This document shows positions 15,131 to 28,100 of a DNA stretch of 64,000 bases, piece by piece. The stretch is from positions 11,149,977 to 11,213,976 of the forward strand of contig OY744610.1 in assembly GCA_963556255.1 (NCBI GenBank), read 5' to 3'. This DNA is from Allolobophora icterica. Lineage: Eukaryota; Annelida; Clitellata; Crassiclitellata; Lumbricidae. The notes beneath the pieces were generated by a model that did not search any database, was not told where the DNA came from, and saw only the letters and a program-made list of their open reading frames with translations. How positions within the stretch are numbered: the first letter of the stretch is position 1; every line of letters starts with the position of its first letter. Both the position numbers and the translations under genes were made by a program.

Positions 15131-16300
15131 TTAGCAGTGGCATAGATGTAGAGTGACCCGATCTAAATCCGTATTGGTGAGCTTATAAAATATTCATTTG
15201 TATCACTTAGCTATATAAACGTTAATACTGACATCAACGCATCTCCATGGTAGCCTAATGTACGTCTCTTTTGTTTGATCCATCGGATTAATATTTCCGA
15301 TTTCGTCTCAAACTCAAACAGAAGCAAAATAGATCGCCTGGAATTTCTCTCGTATAAAATACAAACTACTTCACAAACTACTTCACAGCAGTGCTGTCCT
15401 TATCACTGTCCATACATGCGAAGCAATAAGTCACAGAGAGCAACTCTATCGCTATGCTAGCATCATGAACATACCTGCAAGCTGAGTCAAACTGCAATTG
15501 ACAAGTTTAGTTCCATACCAATAGACGTCTGTGAACTACATGCTTTGAGAAAGAGCGACAAGTTGTTAATCGAATGCAGTCTTAGTTTTAATATTATAAT
15601 AACAAGAATTATATATCTGATTCGAATAACTCCTCCCTTAAATTGACCAGTGATGAACATTTTCTCTGTACAATTATACTTGTGTAAGCAACGTACAATT
15701 TCGCTTCTTTGCCTACTGTAGCCTGATTTCTGTTTTCCCTAATCTCTCGAATTTCGACCACACCGCTCTACCGATTTAAATTTCCGGACTATAATTTAAC
15801 TTGAAAGCGACCACCCAATGATGCCTCGTGAATTGTGGTGATGACGCTACAGAAGTCACTCTACGAGATTAGATTAAATTATTTCACGAACTAATATTAT
15901 ATTCATCAATTTCCACTTGGCTACCGACCATAGTCTGACTTCTGGTTTAGCTGGATATTAATTTTCGACTGGACTTCTCCAACTTAAGACTTTTCGTAAC
16001 AAACTTTCATTTCAGGCGAACATCGATTGAAGTTGTGTGCATAACTATAATCATTAACTGGATCAGATTATGCTTCATAGAGCAAAGTAGAGTGTATTTA
16101 TGGTTGTCGTCGAAGTTTAAATGTCACGAAATTCTAACAGCGTGAATCATTTAGAAAAGAGTCAAACTACGCATTTAGCACGATATAGATGACGTCAGTC
16201 ATTGGGTTTCACTGATTCATCAGTTTCATTCGAAGTGATCAATATTTTTAAATAGCATAAGTGATCGTCGAAAGAACTGTTGTTATTGCGACAACGATAA
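15131..16300. other. No gene; contains copies of a short GAAGCGACCATCGATTGA-type repeat
   Basis: Bases 15797-15880 and 16012-16045 match the interspersed repeat also seen at 47466-47550 and 63161-63255 (ACTTGAA.CGACC.TCGATTGA..., then ACAGAAGTCACT and GATTAGATTA). No supported coding region. Confidence 0.5.
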
Positions 16301-16305
16301 TGTGT

Positions 16306-17465
16306 CAATGCTAGCAATATACACGGATCAGGACTTGGACCAATCCACTTTTTGACCACCATTTCTGGACTAAAATTGCTTCATGCAGGGAACCGATTAT
16401 TCAAATACGCAGATGATTGCTATTTGGTGATTCCTGCCTCATACATAACGACCACTGACTCTGAATTTGCCCACATAGCAGACTGGGTTAGAAATTGCAA
16501 CTTGCGCTTTAATCATCTATAGCAAGTCGGGTGAAATCATAATTAGGCGTCCCCTAACGAAAATTGAAGATACCCCTCCGCCTATTGCGGGAATCGTACG
16601 GGTAAATGAAATCAAAATTTTGGGAGTCACCTTTCCGAAAAAATTGGGTTCTTGCACATTAACAACAACTGTTGTAAACAGGGCTGTAGTGGTAAAATTA
16701 GAGGTGAGTACACGCTACTGGTTAGTTTTCCCAAACAAATTAGAGGTGAATATACGATACAGTATTTTGTGAGTATACGCTATAGTATTTTAATATAGAT
16801 AAATAAAAATATTTTGTGAGGTGAGTATACGGTCTCTAGAAGTGAGTACACTCTGTATACCCGCGTATACCCTCGATTACAGCCCTGGTTGTAAAGCTAA
16901 GCAATCCTTTTTTGCTCTGCGAGTCTTGACTTCGCATGGATTAACTGGAAACCGCCTCCATGATGTTGTACGTTCCACCACAGTGGCACGAATGTTGTAC
17001 TCATCTCCAGTATGGTGGGAATTTACCAATAGCCGAGAGAGAGAGAGAGAGAGAGAGCGTTTGTCCGCTTTGATACGTAGACTTAAGCGACAAGGGTATC
17101 TGCCAACTGATACTCCCACATTTGACCAGTTGTGTTCTAAGGCGGAATGGCGGATGATGCTCTCTTTGCTGCAATCCTTCGGAACCCAGTGCATGTCCTC
17201 CAGGATTTGCTTTCTCCGGTACGATTATCCGGGTACTCTCTTCGGCCTCGCATGCATAATCGTGAGATACCGCGATGTGATCCTTTGACAGGGAAGGGTT
17301 ACATTACCAGGTTATTGCATAAATGATAAGAAAACACTTGCTTACTTATTTACTTATTTTATAATTTTTATTTCGATTTATTAATTCTCTGTTTTACATT
17401 CAATGCTTCTAGCTACTGTCCCATTGTGTTTTTGCTAATGGTGTAATCGACTTACTTACTTGTAC
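16306..17465 (+). mobile_element. CR1/Rex-like LINE, copy B (interrupted by a hAT MITE)
   Basis: Close relative of copy A (2.7-4.0 kb), here with the catalytic box intact as FKYADDCYLVIP (about 16402-16437). Stops and frameshifts occur before and after it, for example in the thumb at about 16515 and near 17140. A 209-base MITE with an 8-base duplication interrupts it at 16679-16887. The C-terminal region (LTSHGLTGNRLHDVVRSTTV) resumes after it. It ends in a 3' UTR with a short CTTA tail at about 17450-17461. Non-functional. Confidence 0.9.
16679..16887. mobile_element. hAT-type MITE, 209 bp, TSD GTTGTAAA
   Basis: The termini CAGGGCTGTA and TACAGCCCTG are inverted repeats. The flanking 8-mer GTTGTAAA is exact on both sides (16671-16678 and 16888-16895), and copy A of the LINE gives the empty site with one GTTGTAAA. 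The interior has several AGTATACG/GTGAGTA repeats and no coding capacity. An 8-base duplication with CAGGG ends fits the hAT superfamily. Confidence 0.93.
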
Positions 17466-17708
17466 TAAGGACTCCTAAATATCAGCATAAATTACGCCTA
17501 TATTTCAGTCACTGCACAGACTGCCTATACTGAGAAAGTTCAGTAGGTACTACATAATTATTAACCAGCCGATCTATACCTAGAAGGGAATCAGAATTTT
17601 CGTCATCTAACGCTTTTTACTATCATTCTCATAATTTTCCACCCCCAGTAACCGCACAGATTTATTGTATTACCGGAACCGTATTTACTTGTAATTATAG
17701 TTGTTTCT

Positions 17709-17762
17709 GTAATAGAAAATTATAAAAGTTGCTTTGTAATAGAAAATTATAAAACTTGCTTG
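17709..17762. repeat. 27-bp tandem duplication
   Basis: TGTAATAGAAAATTATAAAA followed by (G/C)TTGCTT occurs twice in tandem. Confidence 0.85.
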
Positions 17763-17769
17763 CATTTTT

Positions 17770-17998
17770 GTGGGCGTGGTGGCTCAGTGGTAAGTTCGGC
17801 GCCTTGTGACCCGAGGGTTGCAGGTTCGAATCCCACTCTAGCTGCTGCGTACGGACCTTGGACAAGTCCTTCACTCGCGTTTGCTCGTGGCGCTTCGGCG
17901 TGAAAACTCCGACGCAGTATCAATGCTGTAGTCGGAAGCGCCTCTGAGTAGTAGTAGAGTTGCGGAGTTGCGGAAATATCCGAAATAAATAAATAAAT
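17770..17998 (+). mobile_element. tRNA-derived SINE (family A)
   Basis: A tRNA-like head has an A box (TGGCTCAGTGGTAAG, about 17782) and a B box (GGTTCGAATCC, about 17824), the split promoter of RNA polymerase III. A body of about 140 bases and an (AAAT)n tail follow. ACTTGCTT flanks it at 17754-17761 and 17999-18006, a likely target duplication. Its 3' body ends in AGTCGGAAGCGCCTCTGAGT, nearly the same as the 3' region of the LINE at 38361-38382, which suggests that LINE as its mobilising partner. Confidence 0.88.
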
Positions 17999-18009
17999 AC
18001 TTGCTTATT

Positions 18010-19450
18010 TACTCTTATATTCTATGTTGTAGGCCTACAAATTCCTGTGACAGAAACTGACGATGAATGACTTGCTCTGAGGACCTGTGCTGTTCAAAAT
18101 TACTATCAAACACGCCGATCCGGAGCATTTCGGAACATTTGTTGCAGTGAAAGGTTAAGTGAACGTCGCTTCTTGAGGCTGCAGACTAAGATAATTGCAG
18201 TTGTAACAAGAAACTGCATCTGAACGCTCAACCATTGATCCAACAGGTAGGCCCTACGAAAAGCAACGCCACGACACTATTCATCTTCCATGGAAAATAC
18301 AAGAAACTGTACGTCTACATTTGAAGAAATATATGACTTACTGAACAAAAACAAACCAGACAGTTGAATTTCTACACAGATTTGTATTACTGACGAAAGC
18401 ATTTAACCTTGGTCGACCTTCTGCTGAGTAGTTCTGGTGACCTCTAGTATTCCCAATTCAGATGTAAGGCCTACCTAAAATTAGCAACCTCTTTTTTTAG
18501 CTTCGTTTGTGCTGATTTATACAACCACTTGAGACATCGCATCAACTCGTCAAAATCTACATAAACTGATTTGCATGGGTTTAATTTAAAGCAGGTAGAA
18601 CGCATACCAGATACTTTAATCAGTAGCCAATTAGAATTTTAGCGTGTCACCAATATGAATGCTACGATCTACAGTGTTTAATAGGAGTTTGCTTAATGCA
18701 AAGCAGTCAGGTGTCTCTATCTGTGCGTACAATTATACAGGTAAACGTTTAGGAAGCTTGAATAATTTGTTTTGCGTATAATTATGTCGCTGTGTGGTGC
18801 AATAATGTGAAAACATGAGATGCAGATGGCCAGGTCTACGAAGCATTGGCCCATTTAAGAGGATCACATGCAAATAGACTGATGGGCGCACTGCAAAGGT
18901 ACGCTGTGTAGGAATGTTTGCGATAGGGCTACATAATCGATCTCTCTCTGAGCCACCTTCCTCCTTGAGGCAGGTGGCACAGAGAGACCGGGATCCAGCA
19001 CGTTGCTCACATGGCTACCAGGGCATAGAGTGACAGCGTGTATTTTCATCGTCATCATCTGAATGAATAAACGCCAACATTTACATCCTGGCGGCCATTC
19101 AACATCCATTCCAGCCGCTACAATAATAATAATACGCACAAATGCCCTGTTCACCAAGAAGAGGAAATTTTTCTGTAACTTAAATTCGCTTTGATAACTG
19201 CAAAAGTCACCACTGGTGAGCTCCCGCAAGCACGTAGCGTCCACGGTCAACAGAGTCCCATCCAAAGCTGACAGTTGACATGTTCATCTTCTCAAACCTC
19301 TGCCTCGTGCCTTACCTTCGGAAGCGTCGAAATCTTCCTTCCTTTGTTTCCGTCTTCAATCTTGTGATTGGAAATAACACAAAGCAAAATATGACGAAAC
19401 TTTAAAAACTTCTGGTCAAAACGTTATTCAAATATTTATTAGGGTACTCT
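18010..19450. other. No gene recognised
   Basis: No convincing exon, RNA gene or terminal repeats. Short open frames here have no recognisable domain. Confidence 0.45.
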
Positions 19451-19454
19451 ATTT

Positions 19455-19530
19455 AGCGTCACTTGAAGATTTGAACCACAACATCTTGGTTGAGAGTCCA
19501 GCACGCTAGCCATTAGACTATTCCGTGTTG
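19455..19530 (-). repeat. tRNA-like head of a possible SINE
   Basis: On the minus strand: TCTAATGGCTAGCGTGCTGG (A-box-like), then GTGGTTCAAATCTTC (B-box-like) about 35 bases later. The fold and tail were not verified. A degraded SINE or tRNA-related sequence is the best reading. Confidence 0.45.
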
Positions 19531-19619
19531 CTTATCGACCTTGACGGATTGTTTCCAGTTGACAAGCGGTACTACACGGAAATGTTTTTCATTCGATGCC
19601 TTAAATTACGGCAGAAGTT

Positions 19620-21050
19620 CACCGATTAACAAACAACAACAACATTCATTTTTCGGAAACCATAAAATCCTTGAGTGTCAATGTACAATTTTAAATAATG
19701 CCGGAGTAGATTAGGTGATGATGCCGATACTGTCTCACTAAGTGTGTCGCACCCACTGCAAAAGCCAATGTGAAACTGATCTCGTCTGAACTTTAAATTG
19801 ATTTTCTTCGTCATCGCCTTCATGAGATTAGCACTTCTTCTTATTATGTCAACTTTCTGACGATATCCAGACATTTTCTCCAGACAATTCCCCTCGGGCA
19901 GTTCCTCCGACACTACCCCCGGGACACTTTAGGCGATTTGCGTACGGGTGCGCATGGCGGGGGGTCTCGCCAAAATGAGTACGTACGCAAAAAATAAATT
20001 TCTAGTTATGAAACATTAGAATCACAACTAAAAACCAAATCACTGACTATATTCCTGCTTTATCAATTTTATGTAGTGTTAAAACTTTTTGAAATGTGTT
20101 AGTTTTGTTAGTATTTTATTTCTTCATAACAGTTAAGAAATTTTAGCTAGTAAATATGATGTTTAACAAAAATATTTAGTAGCCCATGGTGAAATAAATG
20201 TCTTATAGATGACATTAGGTAATTAACTTTTGTAATGGGGGTAGAGAAGCTTAGTATTATATACCCATGGTGGAGGGGTCCACAAAATGTACGAGGTGAA
20301 ACAGGGAGTTTGAAAATATGTTTGTTTGGGTTACGTATTATATGGATGGCCCCTGACCGCAGAAGGGCAAGGTGGCGTACGTGACCCTCTTTAACACAGC
20401 TGATCGGTGGCTATGCCTGACCTGATCTAAGTGTGAGCAAGGTGAGAAGTAGCGTTGGTGGCAGGTAGTGTCACATCCCAAGCGAGGCACACACCACCTG
20501 ACAAGGGATGAGTGCCAAACCGTCTGGCCGCTTTCCGTCTTCTGTCTATTGAGAGACGTAGACTCTTTCTGCGCAACAGGAAATTTCTCTTCGGATAAAG
20601 TCGTTTAGCATACTGTTCCGCTGTGTTTTCGTTGCACGCTTTAAAAAAATCTCATTATTGATCATGTATTTATTACGCACTCATTTGTGAATTCGCGAAT
20701 AAAGAACATGCTAACTTACTTCTTGCATAAATAAGAAAGCGGTGCACTGTTTTGCGTTAAGGTGACAGACTGATCCTTATTCAGTGTCACTGAAATGTCT
20801 CCACGCGTTTTCAACAGTAGCCTAAAACTCCTCTTCCGGAAGCTAAACGCAACTGTGCCATCTTCAGCTGAGAGACTGTAACAGTTCTCCAAAAGATCTC
20901 TAATGTCAATACCAAGACGTAATCGTTTAAATGACAAACATTTTGAACAACTACTCATAATAATAATTAAGGCCAATGCCTAAGACAGTGTCATATAAAT
21001 GCTGAACTGGATAAATGTTCAAAATTCTATATTAAGAGCTTAATTTTTAT
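19620..21050. other. No gene recognised
   Basis: Mostly AT-rich. The segment 20716-20976 has an open minus-strand frame of 86 codons with no domain I recognise. Confidence 0.4.
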
Positions 21051-21059
21051 ACGACTTGA

Positions 21060-21226
21060 CTATTTCTGATAAACTTTGGCTCAAAGTATTTTTTTATTTA
21101 GTAATTAAAATACTTTTACCAAACCAGTATTTTTTACTTGTTTTTAAAAATTTGTATGAAAATGTATTTCTACTTGTATTTTAAATACTTTTTGAACAAG
21201 TATTTATACTTTTTCCCATCACTGTC
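21060..21226. mobile_element. Solo hAT-like terminus (CAGTGATGGG end)
   Basis: Read on the minus strand it begins CAGTGATGGGAAAAAGTA and continues with AAGTATTT/AAAATACTT repeats. This is the end type seen in the full hAT element at 39943-42516. A second CCCATCACTG end lies at 21873-21882. No matching partner end was found. Confidence 0.5.
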
Positions 21227-22025
21227 AGTAAACACATAAACAATCATGCATAGCCATAAAACAACCTTTAGTGTAAACCTTAATTCACGATCGTTTAAGA
21301 CAATCTGCGAAGACTTTCGTGTTGCCATTATAGTAACTCACAAAGACGAAACACGTAGGCCTACATGTAGCCATGGCAGAACCTAAACTCTTCTTGTTTA
21401 GCGTGTCTAATGATAGGCCTACTGGTGTTGTTTCGGACATTGGCCACTCAACCGCAAACTCTCCACCTAAACCACGTTCTGCGAGCCTAAAACCTTCCCC
21501 CGCTGTGAAGTCGAGGCTTTGTAGCCGACTGCAGAGGAATACTACAGAACTGTGGACGCGTAGGCTATATGGCGTGTTAACGGCCTGCCTTACAATAGAT
21601 TAGGTAGAAGCGCGCAGGGTCCCGACTGCCGAGTGGCCATGGGATGTCTTGATCGATACAGGCGTCGTTTCGAAGGCGAAACTGCGGTGGCCGAACCGCT
21701 TTATAAAGATTGCCACAAACTGTTTAGGCTTTCACACGAACGGATATTCCTATGTCGAACATAGAGGCGCAGTAATACATTGTAAATATTATAGGCCTAG
21801 ATAAGAGTAGATTGAATGTGTTGTTACGATAAGCGCAGAAGTTTTGCTTTTAAGCATAGACGCCAGTAACTTCCCATCACTGTCATCGACGCAACAGAGC
21901 AAAGACTTTCATAAATTATATTATTTTTCTTTTTCACATTCATAGCCATGTTGTTTGCTAACAATTCTTAGGAGGTTATATTATTCAATATAAAGACCTA
22001 AAATTCAGTTCTATTTGCGAACACA

Positions 22026-22122
22026 ATGGGCGTCTGTGTTGGAAAAGACAAGCGAAATGAAAACGAAAGTAATCTTAAACAGCAGAAACGTAAATTAGAA
22101 TTTTCTACAACTCGCCGAAGAG
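22026..22122 (+). CDS. Exon 1: MGVCVG N-terminus
   Basis: Starts ACACAATGG and ends CGAAGAG|GTAAGC, a consensus donor, in phase 1. Encodes 32 residues rich in Lys, Arg and Glu after the MGVC start. An acceptor-like CTAACAATTCTTAG|GAG at 21972 suggests a separate upstream 5' UTR exon. Confidence 0.7.
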
Positions 22123-25100
22123 GTAAGCGGAAACAAACAATTTTATTACTAACACTCAAACAGAAAACATCGACGAAAGCAATGTAAAGATTGGACGAAA
22201 TTTTTTTGTTTCTCGGCAAACTTCAGGAACATGGTTTCAGTATTAGATCTCACACGTTTGCGGTTTGTTGTCACTTGCCTCGTTCAATGTCTCTTTGTAG
22301 GCAAAAGAAATCAAACGATTTGGTATATTCATTAAGTTAGTTTTAAAACTGCAGAAATTTAGTTCACATTTAATAATAAAAGCAGTTTTAAATTTTCTAA
22401 ATCTGTTTTCTAGTATTTAACTATTTTGAATGGTTTTGCTTTAAATGCAACAGATGAACAGAAAACAGATCCGTCTGGTACAACGGTAGGATTGTGAACT
22501 ATTTTTAGCTAAGTAATATTTATTCATTCATTGTTTCTTTCATTCATTTGAGAATTTATATAGCGCCCCTTACAGGGAGCTACTCAGAGGCGCTCTCGAC
22601 TCTAGCAACATGTTTAACAACATGAACTCTTTGGCGACCTCACTTGAAGCGAACATCGACTGATACGGAGAATATAGACCTTAACCCTCGAGTGCCCAAG
22701 CTATTTTTTGGTACACGAATGCCCAACGGGGGGTCCGACCGGACCCCAATGGTTTCATTGTGATATCTGGAGAACGGATTGGAATATTTTAACGGGATTT
22801 GGCTTGTTATAATCCAAATTCAATTTGCAATCGACTGATTATATGGTATTTCACAATAGCGCCACCTGGTGAAACTTTATTTGAACTTTAATAGGGGGCC
22901 TACTCTTTTGTAGTTTTTGCAATTTCGGGATTTTTCGCAGGTATTCAATTGTACGCATGTAGTTGTTGCCTGGTTGTGGGGTACAGGATTGGAATATTTT
23001 AACAGGATTTGGCTTGTTATAATCCAAATTCAATTTGCATTCGACTAATATATGGTATTTCACAATTACTTGCGTTAAACATTTATTTCTGGGCTGGTAA
23101 ACCATATGCCTGTATGACCATCAGCCGCATACCTTGGGGTGTCCTTGGTATATACTATGGTTGAGGGGTACAGGAATGGAATATTTTAACGGGATTTGGC
23201 TTGTTATAATCCAAATTCAATTTGCAATCGACTTATATATAGTATTTCACAACAACGTGCGTTAAAAAATTTATTTCTGGGCTGGTAAACCATGTGCCAG
23301 TATGACCGTCAGCCGCATATCTTGGGGGTGTCCTTGGTATATGGCATGGTTGTGGGCTACCGGGTGGTAGAATGATCACCCAAAATATATCATAAGAAGC
23401 CCAATTGAACGCTTTAGGATGTCCTAAAACCATTTTTAAAAATTCGTGGCCGTTCTAAAGTTATCGTGGAAAAGCGGGTCTGGGGTCCGGTCGGACCCCC
23501 CTTGGGCATTCGAGGGTTAAACCAATGCAGCTTCTCTCGCTGATGACTGCCATCGTCTCACTGACTCTAAGCTTACTGCAACCAACTATTTTCACATTGC
23601 AGTCTCACATTTTCATTACCCCGAAAAACAATGTGCCTTAGACTTAATTCAAGCTGTCCTCCCTAAATAATGTTCCATTTGAGTTAACAAATAAGCGCTG
23701 TTACTTCAGCGATGCTAATTTATACATCTTACTAATAATTGTAACCTTAAAACCGTAAGCTTACGAAGTATCTTGCATGTTTGAAACTCACCTTTATCAC
23801 TATCTTGTCATTGTTAATTATTCCCTTTATCGTCAATGCTGGTGTTATTGAAATTTATCGTAGTCATTACCCATTCAAAGTCTGAAGCTCTGCCAACTAA
23901 ATATACGATTCTTGGTGTACGAACATAATTCCCCTGCACACAATCCCCGGACATAATCCCCCGTACATAGTCTCCCCGGGCAGAATTCCCCATGCTTGGA
24001 CATCATCCTTCAGGCTAAGATATAATCACCTCAAGCTCAGCCAACTGAGTATGCTAAAATTACACATGGTAGCCTATCCAATAACATTCATAGCAATACT
24101 TTATTAATAAGAGTATATTTTCAATTTGTTTGATAAGAAGGATATTATCTACGATTTGTTTCGTTCTAACACTTAGTCTAATAGTACAAACCAATGGAAA
24201 AGTTAATTGTGCCATTTTCATCCCATGTTTGTAAAAGATATCCAAAAGCAAATGTTGTATCCAAGTCCGTGCAGCGTTTCTTGGATGGATTTCCTTTATC
24301 TCGCCGATCTTGGTACAGCTGCAGCAAACGGGGCTGTAGCTGCTTGGCGCTGCGCCTGACCCGCTTTTTGGGCAGCTGACCTTGCGAATCCTGCAATATC
24401 GCCGTGTTGACCATGCCCTCATCCTGCTGCAGCGCCCCTATGAGCACCCACAGCGAAGGGTGACTTTAGAACTGAATTACACTAAGAAGTCTTAAGTTTA
24501 TACCTGAATGACATTAAGAAGTCTTTTTCTACGACATTAACGACCTGAAACTACCAACAAAAACAGGACAATTAAGGTTTATGAATTAAATGCAGAAATA
24601 GGCTAATTGCACAGAGGAGGTGTCTTGTCCTGGGGAATAATTATGTCCGACCCAAAATGGGAGGATATTTGTCCGGGGGATTATGTCCGGGGGATTTTGT
24701 CCAGGGGATTATGTTTTACAATCACGATTCCTGGGTGCAGAGGTTGTCCTTCTATTCAATTTCCTTGTGAACTTAATCGCAAATTCATGCACATCTTCGT
24801 TTTTCCGCTCACACTCCGCAACCTTTTGCAGGGTGAATGCAGTGTTGAAGATGGTGGACTGATTTTCTTACTTTTCAAGTTCTGTTTATCATTGCCTTTC
24901 TCTCTACTTTCTCAAATAGCCTTACATCGGTTACTTTAAGTTTTTGTATAAAGTTTTTGTTCGAACAACTTGCGCCTTAATTTCTCCTTACCACTTCATC
25001 TATCTTTCAATCCTCCTTGTTTTTCTTTCGATGATAGACTGTTGAATGGTGGAGTGTTTGATTTTTTCCGGTTCTGAATTATTTGTTGTAAGTGGTTTTG

Positions 25101-28100
25101 TTATATAATTTTGTGGATTAGGCTAATCACCAAGCAGTCAATATGCAGAAGAGTGCAACAGCTTCAGCAAAATATCCCTTTAGGAGGAAAATTATAGCTC
25201 AATATTCGGATTGCCTGTATCAACCATACATAAAATATGTCACTAATTACTAGCGATCATGGATAGAATGAGTTACCATTACAATGTAATGTGTGAAAGA
25301 TAAGAGAAAGGCGGTAATGATTGATAAACCAATAGGAAGAATAAGGAGAGGGAGAGAGCTTCTTTGAATTGGAACCAAACAAGGCCATATATAAGGTTTT
25401 TTTGCGACATAGGCTACCAAGGGGGTGGTCACCACCCCCGGAATTTCGTGTTTGGTTTCAAATATCATATCATGTAATATAGCATTTGATTCAGCATTCA
25501 TTTCTGAAAAGAACGGTATATTTAGTTGTAAAATATATGAATGCATCTCGAAATTATATAGTTTTCAACAAAGGCACCGGTCCATTTAACGATATCTGAT
25601 ATTATCCCACACAATTTGTACTGTTTAGATAAAAAAAATATAAATGATGTGGGTTTTGAAAATGAACTATGTATCCAAGAATATTCTAAATATAATGAGG
25701 CTTAATTTTCAACAATACAAACTATTCCAAAGTTTGTTTTAGTTACAGGCAAAACCTAAAGGCGTGCAGCTATAATATCAACATGAAACAAGAAATTATG
25801 TAATTTTTCCCGGCAGTCAAATACGTCAGTGGTCCTTGCAGTTATTGCAAGTTACTTTTATTGTTTTGTGCGAATGCATCCTGCAAACCGGCTTCTTGAA
25901 CACTTCACAGCACTGGTTTACTCTGTTAGCATTCTGCTTCCACTGTTTATAGCCCTTCCCCATACCCAACCATATCGGTTTACGTTGTGATGTTGCATCA
26001 GTGATTTTCACACTGAAAAAGCGTATTATTATTTATTATGATCACTTCCGGTTTCAAAAGACAAATAACTAAGCAAGCAAATATATCCCTACATTCCCTC
26101 TAAAGAATGACATAGTTGTTTCTCTTCCAGAAAGAATAATGAATACCTTTATAGTCGACAACAGCTAACAGCTGACGAGAGAAATTCCTGATTCCAAAAG
26201 TGGTACCTAGGCTATATCGGGTATAACTTTTTTATGGTGTGGGATATCATCACGACTTTTACCTCAAAATGTGTGGAAATGGACCCCCTACAGCTACCTA
26301 AAATGTCAAAATTATATTCCATGTGCTAAAAAAAATTTGCAGAAAAACGTAGGGGATGGTAACCATCCCCCTTGGTAGCCCGAGGGTTAAGAAACCGAAA
26401 GAATTTAGCGCAGAATAAACTCAATACAAGAGTTGCAAACTTCTGGACTACTATGAGTGACAGCATTAAAACAATGGATATCACTAATTTTTAAAATAAC
26501 AGATTTCGATGCTGGGTAAGCTTACATCATGCAATTTGCAGTGGTTTAAAACCGGTTTAAAACCATGTTTTGCTAATCTATGTCCTTGACCTACCGCATG
26601 CAATTCTAGTTAAACTAATCATAATAATTGTCATGTATAATCATCCTGTTTAAATATTGCTTCTTATCGCATTTCAGTTGTACAATCTTCCACTGGAGAT
26701 GTTGGACGTTATCTTACAAAAGTCGCTTTTGCATTGGATATTGAATTCATCGACACAGCAGAGAGACGAAGAAGTTATCAGGTCTCTCATATCAGTCGAC
26801 GTTTGCTTCAATCGAAGAATTACCAGACAACGGTTCAAGAAGGCAATCTGGCCTAACCTGATGGGTGAGGTACCTTCCAAGCATTACATTTGAACTTAAT
26901 TACATCAACCACAAGCGATTACTTTGATAAAATATTGTAATATAATTTTAAAACTTTCAGAATGCTATTGTTGTAACGCATATCGTTTATTATCTAGACT
27001 CTTGATTCGGCGAATTTAACTGTCTTATAAAATGCCATCTTAAGCCAGTAACCTAAAGACACCAAAGTCAATAACAAATAGCTTTCGCAATTAACCTAGG
27101 AATGCTTGCATAACAGAGTCATCATGTGTGTGCACTTGCACACAAAAACCCAGCCGAAGGAGTAATATTAAGAATTTAGCAGTTGACAGTTTTCATTGTT
27201 CATGGACCAAGTGGCATCGAAGATGTACGATGATATCGTCTGAGATCGATGCGACCGATGATGGTCCGCTTTGTATGGCGCTAGACACTGGATGAGGTAA
27301 CAGGGCGCATCGCCTTCTCTGTCAGCCCACAGGGTCCACGGATCACCCTGGTAGGCCCCCTACAGCCATCTGTATCAGCGAACAACTGTCACTCACTTTT
27401 AGTGAGAAAGTTTTCTCACACTTTTCTGAAAGCATTTTCTCATAATTATAGCAGAGCTACATTATTAAATGAGAATGAGGTGCGTGTGTTGAATTGCGCT
27501 GAAAATTTGTCGTAATGTAGCAAAGCTCAGTTATTATTAAAACGTAGTGCTATAATTGTTTTTTTTTTATAGATGTCTATGATAAAACCAAGAAAGAATC
27601 TGCAATCTTTATAAACAACCGAAATTATCTCTTAAAAAATATTCAACCAAATGACGAATTCATCGATTCACTCTTTTCTGTCAACTGTATAAAGAAAGAA
27701 GAACGTAACTTCATTCAACGACAACAGTCAAGAAGAGATAAGAACGCTCAACTTTTATACGTCGTTAGATCCTTCGACGCAACAAAGTTTTCAAGTTTCG
27801 TCAAATGTCTTCGACAAACGAACCAAACGGATGTGGCGAGGATCGTCCAAAATGGAGGAGGTTCACAGTGCACATTTCATCTAAAGGCTCAGTATTAGCA
27901 TACTAGTGTCATAATTTTAATATTAGATAATTATATAGGCCTACATCGAACGACATCAGGATCAGTGTGTGACCATAAGGTAATTCTGTATAATCAATTA
28001 TGCCCAGCCGTGTTTAGTGTTAGTCATCGCATTAATTATTATGACATATCCAGTACTCACCTTGTCACCTTGTGCTGTCAGCTCGTGGAGCTCTAGCGAT

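Noticed and set aside
17770..17850. Possible functional tRNA gene
   Set aside because: Pol III boxes are present but it continues into a SINE body with an AAAT tail; no tRNA 3' half or acceptor stem seen.
21373..21603. 76-codon open frame with a good ATG context (GCCATGGCA)
   Set aside because: No domain, no donor in a compatible phase that I could defend, and the MGVC exon downstream starts cleanly. It could still be an upstream exon.
22784..23230. Regularly spaced direct repeats that might suggest a CRISPR-like array
   Set aside because: Only three units of about 190 bases inside a TTAA element in eukaryotic DNA; no spacer logic.
24178..24447. 89-codon minus-strand open frame
   Set aside because: Lies inside a foldback element within an intron; no recognised domain.
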